61,766 nt of DNA from an uncultured Mucilaginibacter sp. (GCF_946481715.1 NZ_CAMLOV010000008.1:1-61766); one strand, 5' to 3'. Positions 25,508 through 34,308 are shown, counted from the first letter of the stretch. The notes: generated by a model from the letters alone, not told the origin. Made by a program: numbers and translations.

Positions 25508-28500
25508 TCAATTGCCTGTTCTGCCCACAAATTCATTGGCCACCATGTCTTCAGCCAGATTTTTTCGGTATTTTTTCATATACTGAGAAGGATTGATACC
25601 AAACACCTTTTTAAATTGCTCTCTAAAATATTTTATATCGTTTATACCCACCAGAAAGGATGTTTCGAAAACGTTGTGCCTGCTATTGATGAGTATCTCT
25701 GCCGCTTTACGCAGCCTGATAAATCTGATAAACCCGTTTGCCGACTGCCCGGAAATAAACTTAATTTTTTTATATAGGGACGAATGCGAAATACCCAGTT
25801 CGCCGGCCAGGGTTTGAATGTTAAAGTCGGGATCCATCAGGTGTTTCTCCACCACTTTTATACAATTATCCAGGAAGGTTTTGTACTCGGCCGGGATCTT
25901 CTGGTTGGTAGCATTTAACGTAATCTCGTTATAAAAATACTTTTGCAGGTTATTTTTGTTACGGAGGATGCCGGCCACGCGGGCCTTTAAAAGTTCTTTA
26001 TCAAAGGGCTTGCTGATGTAGTCGTCTGCTCCGCCTTCTATCCCCTTCAGTTTAATTTCGGGCGATGCACTGGAGGTAAGCAGTATCACCGGGATATGGC
26101 TAATGCCGATGTCTTCCCTAATGGCTGTACAAAGCTCGATACCTGTCATCTGATCCATCATTACATCGCTTATAACAATATCAGGCAGTACATCCTTAAT
26201 AATGCTTAATCCCTCCTTACCGTTAATAGCCGAGTGTACCTTGTAATCGTTTTTGAAAAGCAGCTTAAGGTACTCCCTGATATCATCATTATCATCTATA
26301 ACGAGGATCGATTTCATTTCGGAGGTTGCTTCCGGATCCTCTGTAAGCAAGTTTGATTCTTCCGCTGCGCTTTCTACCATCTCGGTAGCTACAAGTTCCT
26401 GCAACAGCACGGATGTGGTCTCGCTGTCCTGATATATCAACTGGTTATTCAAATGATCGCGTCCTTTCATTAGCGATATAGTAAACTTAGTGCCGCCCCC
26501 GTTATTATTTTCGTGGCGGATAGTTCCCGAATGGCCTTCGATAAACTTTTTAACCAGGAATAAGCCGATCCCAAACCCGCCTACCGACGGACCTTTGCCG
26601 CTTTCCTGCTGGTAAAATTTAGAATAAAGCTTCTCTTCTGTTTCCTTATTAATACCAAAGCCGGTGTCTATCACCTCTATGTTTACCCGGTCTTCCTCCT
26701 CGGCCAGCACTACTGTTACACTACCGCCGGCGGGTGTAAACTTCATAGCGTTTGACAGGAGATTAAATAACGCTATTTCTATCTTTTCTCTATCGGCAAA
26801 TAACTCGATGTGCTGATCGGCGCAAATAAACTCGAAGTTGAGCCCCTTCGCCTTTGCCTGGTGCGTAAAGCACAAAAAAACCTCTTTACAAAGCTCCACA
26901 ATATTAAGCCTGTAAATGGTTAGGGTGCCTGCATCCGAGTCGGCTTTGCGAAACAACAGCAATTGGTCTACCAAACTGAGCAGGCGTTTGGCGTTACGGT
27001 AAACTATATTAAGGCTACTGGTATCAACCTCGCGCTCGTGGTAAAGCAGCTCTTTTATAGGGTTGATGATAAGCGTTAAAGGCGTACGGAATTCATGGGA
27101 TATATTGGTAAAAAACGAAAGTTTACGCTCGTTAAGTTCTTTGTCTTTCTCGGCCGAAAGTTGGGCAAGCTTAATTTCGTACTTTAAGTTTGCCTGGTTT
27201 GCCCTATATTGCAAGTAATAATAAATAACCAAACCTATTGCCAACGCATAGCTTAAATAAGCCCACCAGGTTTTGTACCATGGCGGTAGTATTTTTATTT
27301 GCAGGGTAGCATAATCATTAAACCACACACCATCCTGGTTAGAGCCTTTTACTTTAAAAGTGTAATTGCCGGGTGGTAAATACCTGTATACAGCCGAGTG
27401 CTGGTTGCCAACAAAGTTCCATGTTTTATCCAGCCCTTCCAGTTTGTAAGCAAACTCTCCTTTTTGAGGGTAGGCGTAATTTAAAGAAGTATATTGGATA
27501 GAGAACACCGATTGGTCTGGCTGTAAAACCAGCTGTCGGTTTTCGTTGATGGCTCTTGACAACGCAATTCCGTTCGCCTGCTGATCGTGTTCGTCCTGCT
27601 GGTTACCAAAAATCTGCAGGTTGGTAAGCACTACTTTGGGCTTAAAATAACTTTTGTTAACAGCCTCTGTGTTAAAAATATTTAGCCCCTCGGCACCACC
27701 AAAATACATGGTGCTGTTTCGCCTGTCGTAAATAACAGATCCGACATTAAACTGACCGGCTTGCAGCCCGTTGGACTGATCGAAATTTTTTACGTAGTTT
27801 TTGTCGGCATTTATGTTAGATAGCCCCTTATTAGTGCTGATCCATACCGATTGATCCGCAGCCTGCTGAATGGCATAAACTGTATTATTAGCTAACTTGT
27901 TTTTTTCGTTAAAATATTGAAAAGTATGCTTGCGGATATCATAAACTAACAAACCGTCGCCCTCTGTACCGACCCAAAGCTTATCCGGGCTTAAATAAAG
28001 CGCAAATATTACTAACCCCGGCAAAAATCGCTTCTCCTCGGCTACCGTAAAGTAACCTCTAAACTTTTTTGTCTTAATGTCCAGTATATCCAGGCTGCCG
28101 CCGTAGGTGCCTACCAGCAGGTTACCGTGCTCATCTTCCGTTATGGCCCTAACATCGTAAGAGCTAAGCTTACTATTTGCCGGCGTGTAATTGGTAAACG
28201 TACCAGTGGCAGAATTAAACAGGCTAAGCCCGCCGCCATTAGAGCCTACCCATAAGTTTTTCTCCCGGTCCTGGTAAATTACCCTTACGTCGTTTGCGCC
28301 AAGCGTTTTGGCATCGTTGGCCTTATGGCTGTAGTTTATAAACGAATCGGTACCGGCATTGTACTTGAACAAACCTTTGGCATAAGTGCCAAACCACAAA
28401 TTGCCTTCCTTATCATTATAACCGGATAGGATGGCATTATCTGTTAAACTGCCCGGGCGGCCATCGGCATAGTAACGTTTCACTATGCTGCCATCGGGTC

Positions 28501-29677
28501 GGGTTTTATAAATCCCGTCGCCATCTGTACCAAACCATAGTAGGCCAGAGTTATCCTGGCACATACCATAAAACCTAACTAAACTTTTGCCCGAAGCGTC
28601 TTCGTGTATCTTCTGCACCCTGGTAAACTTTTCGCTAATGCTACTTACCATATAAACGCCCTCACCGTAGGTGCCAACCCATATATTCTGGTGGCGGTCG
28701 AGGTAAATATTTTGTACAGAACGCTGTGTCATGTTATAGCCGTCATCGCCTACAACAGGTGTTAGCTTAAAATCAGCATCAGTTGCGGTAAACGCCTTTA
28801 ACGGAAGTTTGTATAGGCCACCATCTTGCAGCCCGATAAGCAAGTTATTTTCTTTGTCTTCGTTTAGCGCGATGTATGTGTTGCTTTTAATTTCTTTTTG
28901 CCGTGTTTGAAACTGGGTAAAATTGCCGCTGCCGCGATCATAGTACAGTAGCCCGCTGCTTGTCGCTATCCAGATATTATGCAAATGATCTTCAAATATC
29001 TCATTAACCCTCCCTATCGGTTTATTGCCAACTGCCAAAAAATTGGACGCCTTGCCGATAAGTTTCCCGTTTTTTTGATGAAAAACGTTAATACCCCCAT
29101 CCTGCGTGCCCAACCATAGTAAACCTTTGGAATCTTCGAGTATGGCAACTATGCGGTCGCTTGTTAACTGCGGCAAATTCGTTGTATCATAGCTGATATA
29201 ATCTCCGCTCCTGGTTTTAAAGTAGGAGAAACCAGACCCGTAAGAAGCGATCCAAAGGTTGCCGCCGCCCGCTTGCGCAATGTTATCAACATCGTTTTTG
29301 ACGACATTATGATTGCGGAGGTTGTAATGTGTAAATTTTTCCGTCCTCGTATCCAGCTTGCTTAAGCCATCCCTGGACGAAACCCATACATTGCCAACAT
29401 TATCAGAAAAAACCTTTTGGACGAAATTGCTCGATAACCCGGCAGAATCGTCCTTGTTTGTTTTATATACTTTAAATACTGAACCATCAAAACGATTCAG
29501 CCCGTCGCTGGTAGCAAACCACATAAAGCCGCTTTTGTCCTGGGTTATGCTGTTAACAATGCCGAATGATAGCCCATCCTTCATCGAATACTTCAGTACC
29601 TTATTCTTTACGGGTGCCTGTCCGTAACTAATAAGGGTAATGCCGGCAAATAATATCAGCAAATAGATTCTTCTCAT
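25508..29677 (-). CDS. Hybrid two-component system sensor/regulator (HTCS) of the PUL
   Basis: 1389 aa. Signal peptide, then two seven-bladed Reg_prop (YvrJ-like) propellers (about 25-690; repeats such as DKSGFMWFATSDGLNRFDG and DSKGLLWLGTQDGGINVF), a Y_Y_Y domain (about 710-775) and a membrane helix (about 783-803). The cytoplasmic part has a HisKA with His861 in NISHEFRTPL, a HATPase domain (NLLSNAMKF, DTGFGI, GGFGIGLFLVKKF), a receiver with phospho-acceptor Asp1171 in VISDVMMDQM, and an AraC HTH at the C-terminus (ELGISHSSLYKKIKFISGQ; FLVGINDIKYFREQFKKVFG). It senses an oligosaccharide in the periplasm and activates the PUL. It lies first in the locus, same strand. Confidence 0.95.
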   Translation of the reverse strand: MRRIYLLILFAGITLISYGQAPVKNKVLKYSMKDGLSFGIVNSITQDKSGFMWFATSDGLNRFDGSVFKVYKTNKDDSAGLSSNFVQKVFSDNVGNVWVSSRDGLSKLDTRTEKFTHYNLRNHNVVKNDVDNIAQAGGGNLWIASYGSGFSYFKTRSGDYISYDTTNLPQLTSDRIVAILEDSKGLLWLGTQDGGINVFHQKNGKLIGKASNFLAVGNKPIGRVNEIFEDHLHNIWIATSSGLLYYDRGSGNFTQFQTRQKEIKSNTYIALNEDKENNLLIGLQDGGLYKLPLKAFTATDADFKLTPVVGDDGYNMTQRSVQNIYLDRHQNIWVGTYGEGVYMVSSISEKFTRVQKIHEDASGKSLVRFYGMCQDNSGLLWFGTDGDGIYKTRPDGSIVKRYYADGRPGSLTDNAILSGYNDKEGNLWFGTYAKGLFKYNAGTDSFINYSHKANDAKTLGANDVRVIYQDREKNLWVGSNGGGLSLFNSATGTFTNYTPANSKLSSYDVRAITEDEHGNLLVGTYGGSLDILDIKTKKFRGYFTVAEEKRFLPGLVIFALYLSPDKLWVGTEGDGLLVYDIRKHTFQYFNEKNKLANNTVYAIQQAADQSVWISTNKGLSNINADKNYVKNFDQSNGLQAGQFNVGSVIYDRRNSTMYFGGAEGLNIFNTEAVNKSYFKPKVVLTNLQIFGNQQDEHDQQANGIALSRAINENRQLVLQPDQSVFSIQYTSLNYAYPQKGEFAYKLEGLDKTWNFVGNQHSAVYRYLPPGNYTFKVKGSNQDGVWFNDYATLQIKILPPWYKTWWAYLSYALAIGLVIYYYLQYRANQANLKYEIKLAQLSAEKDKELNERKLSFFTNISHEFRTPLTLIINPIKELLYHEREVDTSSLNIVYRNAKRLLSLVDQLLLFRKADSDAGTLTIYRLNIVELCKEVFLCFTHQAKAKGLNFEFICADQHIELFADREKIEIALFNLLSNAMKFTPAGGSVTVVLAEEEDRVNIEVIDTGFGINKETEEKLYSKFYQQESGKGPSVGGFGIGLFLVKKFIEGHSGTIRHENNNGGGTKFTISLMKGRDHLNNQLIYQDSETTSVLLQELVATEMVESAAEESNLLTEDPEATSEMKSILVIDDNDDIREYLKLLFKNDYKVHSAINGKEGLSIIKDVLPDIVISDVMMDQMTGIELCTAIREDIGISHIPVILLTSSASPEIKLKGIEGGADDYISKPFDKELLKARVAGILRNKNNLQKYFYNEITLNATNQKIPAEYKTFLDNCIKVVEKHLMDPDFNIQTLAGELGISHSSLYKKIKFISGQSANGFIRFIRLRKAAEILINSRHNVFETSFLVGINDIKYFREQFKKVFGINPSQYMKKYRKNLAEDMVANEFVGRTGN

Positions 29678-29861
29678 TACATTTTAATCAGTGCCATGCA
29701 TTAATATTAAATAAGCAGCCAGCAATTATAAAAATCCGGTTAATAAATAGCAATATGCCCTCGCTACGAAAGGCTTAATGGCAAACGGTTGAAATGGTTT
29801 ATAATTAATACAAAACTAATGGTTATCCGCAGCACTTTATAAGTATTTGTAAAGATTTATA

Positions 29862-29919
29862 ATTGGCTATTGTGATGCATGCCAAATGTAGTAAACGACC
29901 GGCTGCTACAATAGCAAAT
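29862..29919. repeat. Inverted repeat of unknown role
   Basis: ATTGGCTATTGT (29862-29873) and ACAATAGCAAAT (29908-29919) pair at 11 of 12 positions, with an exact 8-bp core GCTATTGT/ACAATAGC and a 34-bp spacer. No T tract follows, so it is not an obvious terminator. Confidence 0.4.
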
Positions 29920-30111
29920 CGCATACTGGAAGCAGAAGTCGTTAGTCCGCTGGCGATTGGTGCCTGTTATGATACTCTCGACTATTATGCATAGAAAAAA
30001 TGGCCGGTTCGATTTGCCATTAAAATTCACAATTGAGGATTTGAAAGTTCGAGCCGCAAAGGCAGGCGGATATTTAGTTTTATTTTCGTGGCAAACAGAT
30101 TGTTACCAAGG

Positions 30112-30149
30112 CAAAAAAAAGGGACAAACGATATTTTCTCGTTTGTCCC
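30112..30149 (-). terminator. Terminator of tRNA-Lys
   Basis: A perfect 11-bp stem GGGACAAACGA (30121-30131) with TCGTTTGTCCC (30139-30149), followed on the minus strand by eight T residues. It begins 8 bp after the tRNA 3' end. Confidence 0.85.
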
Positions 30150-30156
30150 AAGGGAG

Positions 30157-30229
30157 TGATCCCGCTGGGATTCGAACCCAGGACCCCAACATTAAAAGTG
30201 TTATGCTCTACCAGCTGAGCTACGGAATC
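30157..30229 (-). tRNA. tRNA-Lys (anticodon UUU)
   Basis: 73 nt. Acceptor GATTCCG/CGGGATC with discriminator A, D-arm GCTC..GAGC, anticodon loop CTTTTAA giving UUU, and T-arm CTGGG-TTCGAAT-CCCAG. All stems are well formed. CCA is not encoded. It has its own promoter and terminator, so it is a single-gene transcript. Confidence 0.95.
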
Positions 30230-30278
30230 ATCTTTTAAACTTATTTCGCTACTGTCAGCGCTTCCGTTTAAAGTGGTG

Positions 30279-30309
30279 CAAATATACGCTTATTGGGTAT
30301 TGCCTGCAA
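30279..30309 (-). promoter_or_regulatory. Promoter of tRNA-Lys
   Basis: On the minus strand: TTG (30309-30307), exactly 20 bp, then TATATTTG (30286-30279). This is a textbook Bacteroidota promoter, with the -7 box about 50 bp before the mature tRNA 5' end. Confidence 0.75.
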
Positions 30310-30361
30310 GTCTATTTTAAATTAATTTTCTACCGCAAAATAAGGCTTTCATTATCAGTTA

Positions 30362-31390
30362 TTAAGGGGTGTAAATCCCTATTTTCCCTTTGTCGCCTGC
30401 CAGTAAAACAAGGTTGCCCTTTTTTGCTTTACGGCAAACGTTGTAACTTGTGCTATCAATTTTTACCCAATTTTTACCGCCATCGGTAGTGATATTACTA
30501 CCCGGCGTGCCGGTGGATAGGAATGTATCGCCTTTAATATACTCTACACAGGACTGATAGCCGGCCGGGCCAATTACAGGCATGGTGTAGGCAAAACGCG
30601 ATGCACCATTAGGCATAATATAAGCAACCGAGTCTGCCCGGGTATCTTTAGCATAATTACCACCGACTACTACCAACTGGCTTTTACCAATTGCAACCGA
30701 AAATGCGCCCCGGCTTTGGTCGCCGTTGGTTAGCGGTAGCGGCCTATTTAACCAAAGGGGGAAGCCCTCTCTTATGGGTGTTTCCAATATGCGGCTTTTG
30801 GCGCCGCCGGTTACAATGGTAAGCAGGCCGTCGTCGGCACGCAGGCAGGTGCCGCTTGCTGCAAATGCGGCTTCTCCGGCTATGGCGGGCGGCGCGCTAT
30901 ACAGTTCGGCCCAGGTTTGGCCGCCGTTTTTTGTTTCCAGCATTAAAAACTGGCCCTTTATAGGGTCGCCTAATACAAAACCGTGTTTTTTATCGGCAAA
31001 GGCCATAGCATCTAAAAAATACACGCTATCAGCGTTACGGTATTTCTCCTGCCAGGTTGCGCCGCCGTCGGTGGTTTTTAGTATAAGCGCAGGCGTGCCC
31101 GAACTCATGATAACCGCTTCGGTAGCAGAGAAAGCCTCAATATCCCTAAAATCGCTTTTCTCGTAGCCCTTTAGCTGTTGCCATGCCCATTTTTTGCCGC
31201 CATCGCTGCTGATGCCCACGTGGCCGCCACTGCCGCTTACCCAGGCAATGCTATCATTAACTATGGATAAGCCGCGGATGCTGGTGCGCAGCGGTTGCTG
31301 TTGCACCGCGGTGATGGTTTGTGCCTTTAAATTCGTGCCGATGAACAGCAATGCCGGCAACGCGACGAATAGGATAATTTTTAGTTTCAT
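30362..31390 (-). CDS. Secreted BNR/YCF48-like beta-propeller protein
   Basis: 342 aa with signal peptide (about 1-23, ends NLKAQ). It carries repeated Asp-box-like blades: ISSDGGKKWAWQQL, LKTTDGGATWQEKY, LETKNGGQTWAELY, ITTDGGKNWVKID, as in YCF48/sialidase-like propellers. No catalytic residues of sialidases are evident. The molecular role in Bacteroidota is unknown; plant and cyanobacterial YCF48 proteins assist photosystem assembly, which cannot apply here. Its ATG overlaps the stop of the DUF2147 gene by 4 bp (ATGA), indicating translational coupling. Confidence 0.85.
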   Translation of the reverse strand: MKLKIILFVALPALLFIGTNLKAQTITAVQQQPLRTSIRGLSIVNDSIAWVSGSGGHVGISSDGGKKWAWQQLKGYEKSDFRDIEAFSATEAVIMSSGTPALILKTTDGGATWQEKYRNADSVYFLDAMAFADKKHGFVLGDPIKGQFLMLETKNGGQTWAELYSAPPAIAGEAAFAASGTCLRADDGLLTIVTGGAKSRILETPIREGFPLWLNRPLPLTNGDQSRGAFSVAIGKSQLVVVGGNYAKDTRADSVAYIMPNGASRFAYTMPVIGPAGYQSCVEYIKGDTFLSTGTPGSNITTDGGKNWVKIDSTSYNVCRKAKKGNLVLLAGDKGKIGIYTP

Positions 31391-31824
31391 TTTACACGTG
31401 CCCAGTTTTCGCTTCGCCCAAATAGCGAAATGCCAATATAGCCACGAATTTTTAAATTATCGCCCTTAATTGTCATTTTGCAACTATAGGTTTTGCCCGA
31501 TTTGGGGTCGTAAATGGTGCCGCCTTCGTACACATCGTCTCCATCAAAAGTAAAATCTTTCAATAGCTCTATCCCCAGTTTATGGCGCGATTGCAGAGCC
31601 TTATCGGGGTTTAGCGCATCCAGTTTGGGGTTGCCGTTGGCATCATTAGGTTCTTTCATCCAGGCGAGTTTACCGAAATATTTATCTCCTTTTTTGTAAA
31701 TAAGCACCTGGCCTTCGCCGCTTGGGTTTATCCATTTGCCTAAAATTGCGTCGGCTTTTTGTGCCGAGGCGGTAAACGCGCATGCTATAGTAAACAGCAA
31801 TGCCATGCAGGTTTTTTTGATCAT
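31387..31824 (-). CDS. DUF2147 family secreted protein
   Basis: 145 aa from ATG 31824; the frame is open further upstream but only this start yields a signal peptide (MIKKTCMALLFTIACAFTASAQ). The mature part has the DUF2147 pattern: ILGKWINPSGEGQVLIYKKGDKYFGKLAWMKEPN, LDALNPDKALQSRHKLGIELLKDF, then GGTIYDPKSGKTYSCKMTIKGDNLKIRGYIGISLFGRSENW. These are small lipocalin-like periplasmic proteins of unknown function. It is coupled to the following BNR-repeat gene. Confidence 0.9.
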   Translation of the reverse strand: MIKKTCMALLFTIACAFTASAQKADAILGKWINPSGEGQVLIYKKGDKYFGKLAWMKEPNDANGNPKLDALNPDKALQSRHKLGIELLKDFTFDGDDVYEGGTIYDPKSGKTYSCKMTIKGDNLKIRGYIGISLFGRSENWARVK

Positions 31825-31921
31825 GAAGTGTATAATTGGTTGCCCGAAGGTAGGTTTTACCGGCGTATTTGCAAAACGCAGCTTATTTTGCATTTATTTT
31901 TATTTGGATGGGGTAAACGTT

Positions 31922-31929
31922 TATATTTG
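31922..31929 (+). promoter_or_regulatory. -7 box for the tRNA-Leu pair
   Basis: TATATTTG, an exact TAnnTTTG, 60 bp before tRNA-Leu(CAG). The nearest TTTG upstream (31903-31906) is only 15 bp away, so the -33 element is uncertain. Confidence 0.45.
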
Positions 31930-31989
31930 CAGCCCGCAATGTAAGCATGGCCGCAAGCCGACGTACATTAAAGGAAAAATCGTTCTATT

Positions 31990-32073
31990 GCCCGGATGGC
32001 GAAATTGGTAAACGTTGCGGTCTCAGAAGCCGTTGAGAATTGTCTCTTGAGAGTTCGAGTCTCTCTTCGGGCA
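31990..32073 (+). tRNA. tRNA-Leu (anticodon CAG)
   Basis: 84-nt class II tRNA. Acceptor GCCCGGA/TTCGGGC with discriminator A, anticodon stem GCGGT/GCCGT with loop CTCAGAA giving CAG, a long variable arm, and T-arm with TTCGAGT. It reads CUG. Confidence 0.92.
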
Positions 32074-32083
32074 CATCCATTTT

Positions 32084-32212
32084 AGATGTGAGATATGAGA
32101 TGTGAGATATGAGATTTACTCGTCGCTTGCATCTCATATTGATCGTTTGGTCTTAAAGATATCGAGCCTGCACAGGGCTTGTCTCATATCTAAAATCTCA
32201 CATCTCAAATCT
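32084..32212. repeat. GAGATATGAGATGTGAG-type word repeats
   Basis: Tandem words built of GAGAT(A/G)T(G/A) lie at 32084-32115, and complementary words (ATCTCATAT, ATCTCACATCTC) at 32130-32138 and 32182-32212. The two tRNA-Leu genes therefore flank a long imperfect hairpin. Low-complexity word repeats of this sort are common between genes in this group. Confidence 0.55.
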
Positions 32213-32220
32213 TTTTTAAT

Positions 32221-32304
32221 GCCCAGGTGGCGAAATTGGTAGACGCACCATCTTGAGGGGGTGGCATTCGTAAGGATGTACGAGTTCGAATCTCGTTCTG
32301 GGCA
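32221..32304 (+). tRNA. tRNA-Leu (anticodon GAG)
   Basis: 84-nt class II tRNA. Acceptor GCCCAGG/TCTGGGC plus discriminator A, anticodon stem CCATC/GGTGG with loop TTGAGGG giving GAG (reads CUU/CUC), long variable arm, and T-arm ACGAG-TTCGAAT-CTCGT. It is probably co-transcribed with tRNA-Leu(CAG) 147 bp upstream. Confidence 0.92.
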
Positions 32305-32313
32305 CAATTAAAC

Positions 32314-32377
32314 GTGGCATTTGCAAGGATGTACAAGCCTGCCTGCCGGTAGGCAGGTTCGAATCTCGTTCTGGGCA
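32314..32377 (+). pseudogene. Broken 3' copy of tRNA-Leu(GAG) with palindrome insertion
   Basis: Starting 9 bp after the intact tRNA-Leu, the variable-arm-to-3'-end segment is repeated (GTGGCATTTGCAAGGATGTAC .. GTTCGAATCTCGTTCTGGGCAC) with two base changes. The 5' half of the T-stem is replaced by a palindrome, CCTGCCTGCCGGTAGGCAGG (32338-32357). Acceptor 5' half, D-arm and anticodon arm are absent, so it cannot make a tRNA. It looks like a partial duplication or an att-type scar. Confidence 0.75.
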
Positions 32378-32430
32378 CTTCAAAAACATTTTTTTTTAGC
32401 CATCAGATGATACCGGCATCCTTGGTTGTT

Positions 32431-32541
32431 TTAAGGTATCAGCAACAAAGGGCATCCACGATTATTCATTATTGGCGGAATATTGCTGCCTAAAATAAAG
32501 TAGAAATGTCCTCTCTACATGGTTACCCATTACAAAATCCA
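32431..32541 (-). pseudogene. Universal stress protein C-terminal remnant, frameshifted
   Basis: Reading the minus strand, the start gives MDFVMGNHVER; after a frame change it gives GSNIPPIMNNRGCPLLLIP and then a TAA (32433-32431). The intact USP at 40940-41395 ends VVMGNHVENAIARSYYDSNVPPVMNNCGCPLLLVP, so this is a diverged copy of its last 35 or so residues. Only the C-terminal end survives, directly after the L,D-transpeptidase stop, so an ancestral ldt-usp gene pair is likely. Confidence 0.75.
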
Positions 32542-34134
32542 TTAATTCACCTCTTCACCGGCTAACAGCATATCCGCCAGCCGTGTATCCAGGTTATAAA
32601 TATCTTTCCTGAAATTCAGGTACCCTCTGCGGTCGGCAAAGGCTGTAAAATAGGCTATAAACACAGGGGATTTTGCCTTTAAGGTAATATAACGTTCTTT
32701 GCCAGCATGCATACTGCGGGCAATATTTTCATCCGTCCAGTGTGCATCGCCCTTTAATAAAAAAGCGGCAAACTTGGCGGGTTCGTTTATGCGGATACAG
32801 CCGTGGCTAAACGCACGTGATGTTTCGCCGAATAAGGATTTTGAAGGCGTATCGTGCAGGTAGATGTTGTAACTGTTTGGAAAAAGGAATTTCACCAGCC
32901 CTAAAGAATTATCGTTGCCTGGCTTTTGCCGCACAATCGGCAAGCCGTTGCTATATCCTATTATTTCCATGTTATGCTCGTTCAAATAATTGTGATTCTT
33001 TTTCATTCCGGGTATAATCTCTTTGGTTAATATACCCGGCGGGATATTCCAGTAAGGGCTAAAAACGATGTATTGTATTTCGCCGTAAAAGGCTGTTGTG
33101 GGGTGGTCGGTTTTACCAACCACTACGCTACTGCTCCAAAGCAGGCTATCGGCATGGTAAACATGCATTTTAAATTCGGGTATATTAACGGCCACATAAT
33201 CAGTGTTTAAACTTACAGGAAGCCAGCGGCTACGCTCCATATTTACCAGTATTTGCTTTATTCGGGCCTGCAATGGTACGTTAAGCTCTGCCAGGGTTCC
33301 CTTATTTAAAAGCCCGTTAACTGCCAGTCCGTGCCTGTCCTGAAACGCCTTTAAAGCGCCCTGCATTTCAGCATCATACATATTTTTGATAGTATCGCCA
33401 TCAAAATCCCCCAGTTTATACAAGCGCGCCTTAAGCAGCGGAATTATTGCCGAAGTATCGCCCAAGACGAGTTTTTTGCTTATGGTAATGGGCAACCATT
33501 CGTCTTGCTCAGCCAGCTTGCTGTACTTTCTAAGGTAAGTTCTTAATAATTCGTACTGGCGGTAAACCGGTTCGTTTAATGATAGTTGCTTGCCGGGTGT
33601 TTTCAATAAGCTATCGAGGTAATGGCTGTACACCACCTTCTTTCGTGGCAACAACCACCCGCTGGCCCTGCTGGATGCAACATCAAGCCCCTGGTAAGCC
33701 GCTTTCGAAAAATTGAAGTATTGGGCGGTGAGCATCAATTCCGTTTGTATTTCGGGCTGTTGGCCTGGCGTTGCTTCGTTTATTAAAGAATCCAGCACGC
33801 GTTGATAGGGTGGGCTCTTACTAAGCCCATCGCCTTTAAAATTCAGGATCCGGCTGGTTAAGTTGCTTGCCTGTTCAATAAGCAAACCCTTATCAAACCA
33901 TGCATAAGCAAAACCCCGTTGCCTGTAAAAATCAGTAACCTCGGTTTGGTTAATCTCCAATAACGGATAGCGTTTAAAAAAAACTGCAATTTGCAAACTG
34001 TCAAAAGAGCTACCGGCTATTGTTGTATCACGATGTATCGTTACCGCTGTTTTTGGCGGTTGTTGCCCACAACCAGCCAACGATGCACAGGTTGCAATAG
34101 CTATAAGGGATATTTTAAGAAGATACAGTTTCAT
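32542..34134 (-). CDS. L,D-transpeptidase (YcbB-like) lipoprotein
   Basis: 530 aa. Lipobox LAGC at Cys22. Order: an N-terminal scaffold domain (about 45-260), a peptidoglycan-binding-like segment (about 235-290; DAEMQGALKAFQDRHGLAVNGLLNKGTLAELN), then the YkuD catalytic domain (about 310-470) with the signature HDTPSKSLF.., SHGCIRI and catalytic Cys446. It forms 3-3 peptide cross-links in peptidoglycan or attaches proteins to it. The predicted promoter has a -7 box TAAATTTG and a CRP/FNR-type dyad about 62 bp upstream of the predicted start site, so it may be part of a stress or energy regulon. A USP remnant follows it immediately. Confidence 0.92.
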   Translation of the reverse strand: MKLYLLKISLIAIATCASLAGCGQQPPKTAVTIHRDTTIAGSSFDSLQIAVFFKRYPLLEINQTEVTDFYRQRGFAYAWFDKGLLIEQASNLTSRILNFKGDGLSKSPPYQRVLDSLINEATPGQQPEIQTELMLTAQYFNFSKAAYQGLDVASSRASGWLLPRKKVVYSHYLDSLLKTPGKQLSLNEPVYRQYELLRTYLRKYSKLAEQDEWLPITISKKLVLGDTSAIIPLLKARLYKLGDFDGDTIKNMYDAEMQGALKAFQDRHGLAVNGLLNKGTLAELNVPLQARIKQILVNMERSRWLPVSLNTDYVAVNIPEFKMHVYHADSLLWSSSVVVGKTDHPTTAFYGEIQYIVFSPYWNIPPGILTKEIIPGMKKNHNYLNEHNMEIIGYSNGLPIVRQKPGNDNSLGLVKFLFPNSYNIYLHDTPSKSLFGETSRAFSHGCIRINEPAKFAAFLLKGDAHWTDENIARSMHAGKERYITLKAKSPVFIAYFTAFADRRGYLNFRKDIYNLDTRLADMLLAGEEVN

Positions 34135-34174
34135 AGACGGTGATTGAACATTGGTGTTGTTACCGCCGCCTCTT

Positions 34175-34242
34175 CAAATTTATGCAGGCAAAGTGTGTTA
34201 TTAGATGAGCGTAACCATTTTATAAAGTGATAAGCGTCACTT
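34175..34242 (-). promoter_or_regulatory. Promoter and CRP/FNR-type site of the L,D-transpeptidase gene
   Basis: The -7 box TAAATTTG lies at 34182-34175 (minus strand). The dyad AAGTGATAAGCGTCACTT (34225-34242) contains GTGA-N6-TCAC. Its centre is about 62 bp upstream of the start site predicted from the -7 box, a class I activator position. No TTG is found 19-21 bp upstream of the -7 box. Confidence 0.6.
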
Positions 34243-34308
34243 ACAATTTAACGGCCTTATAATAGCTTTGTGGGCACTGATGGGCATTAATACTTCTCCT
34301 ACCTAAAC

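Larger units (their letters stand above)
29678..30156. other. 479-bp region upstream of the HTCS gene
   Basis: Non-coding by my reading. It contains an inverted repeat (29862-29873 with 29908-29919) and, at the right edge, the tRNA-Lys terminator. An exact HTCS promoter of the TAnnTTTG type is not apparent. Confidence 0.4.

Noticed and set aside
29957..30238. 93-codon plus-strand ORF
   Set aside because: It overlaps the tRNA-Lys gene and its terminator on the opposite strand.
32084..32212. Word repeats as a small CRISPR or ncRNA gene
   Set aside because: The units are irregular and low-complexity, with no promoter or spacer pattern.
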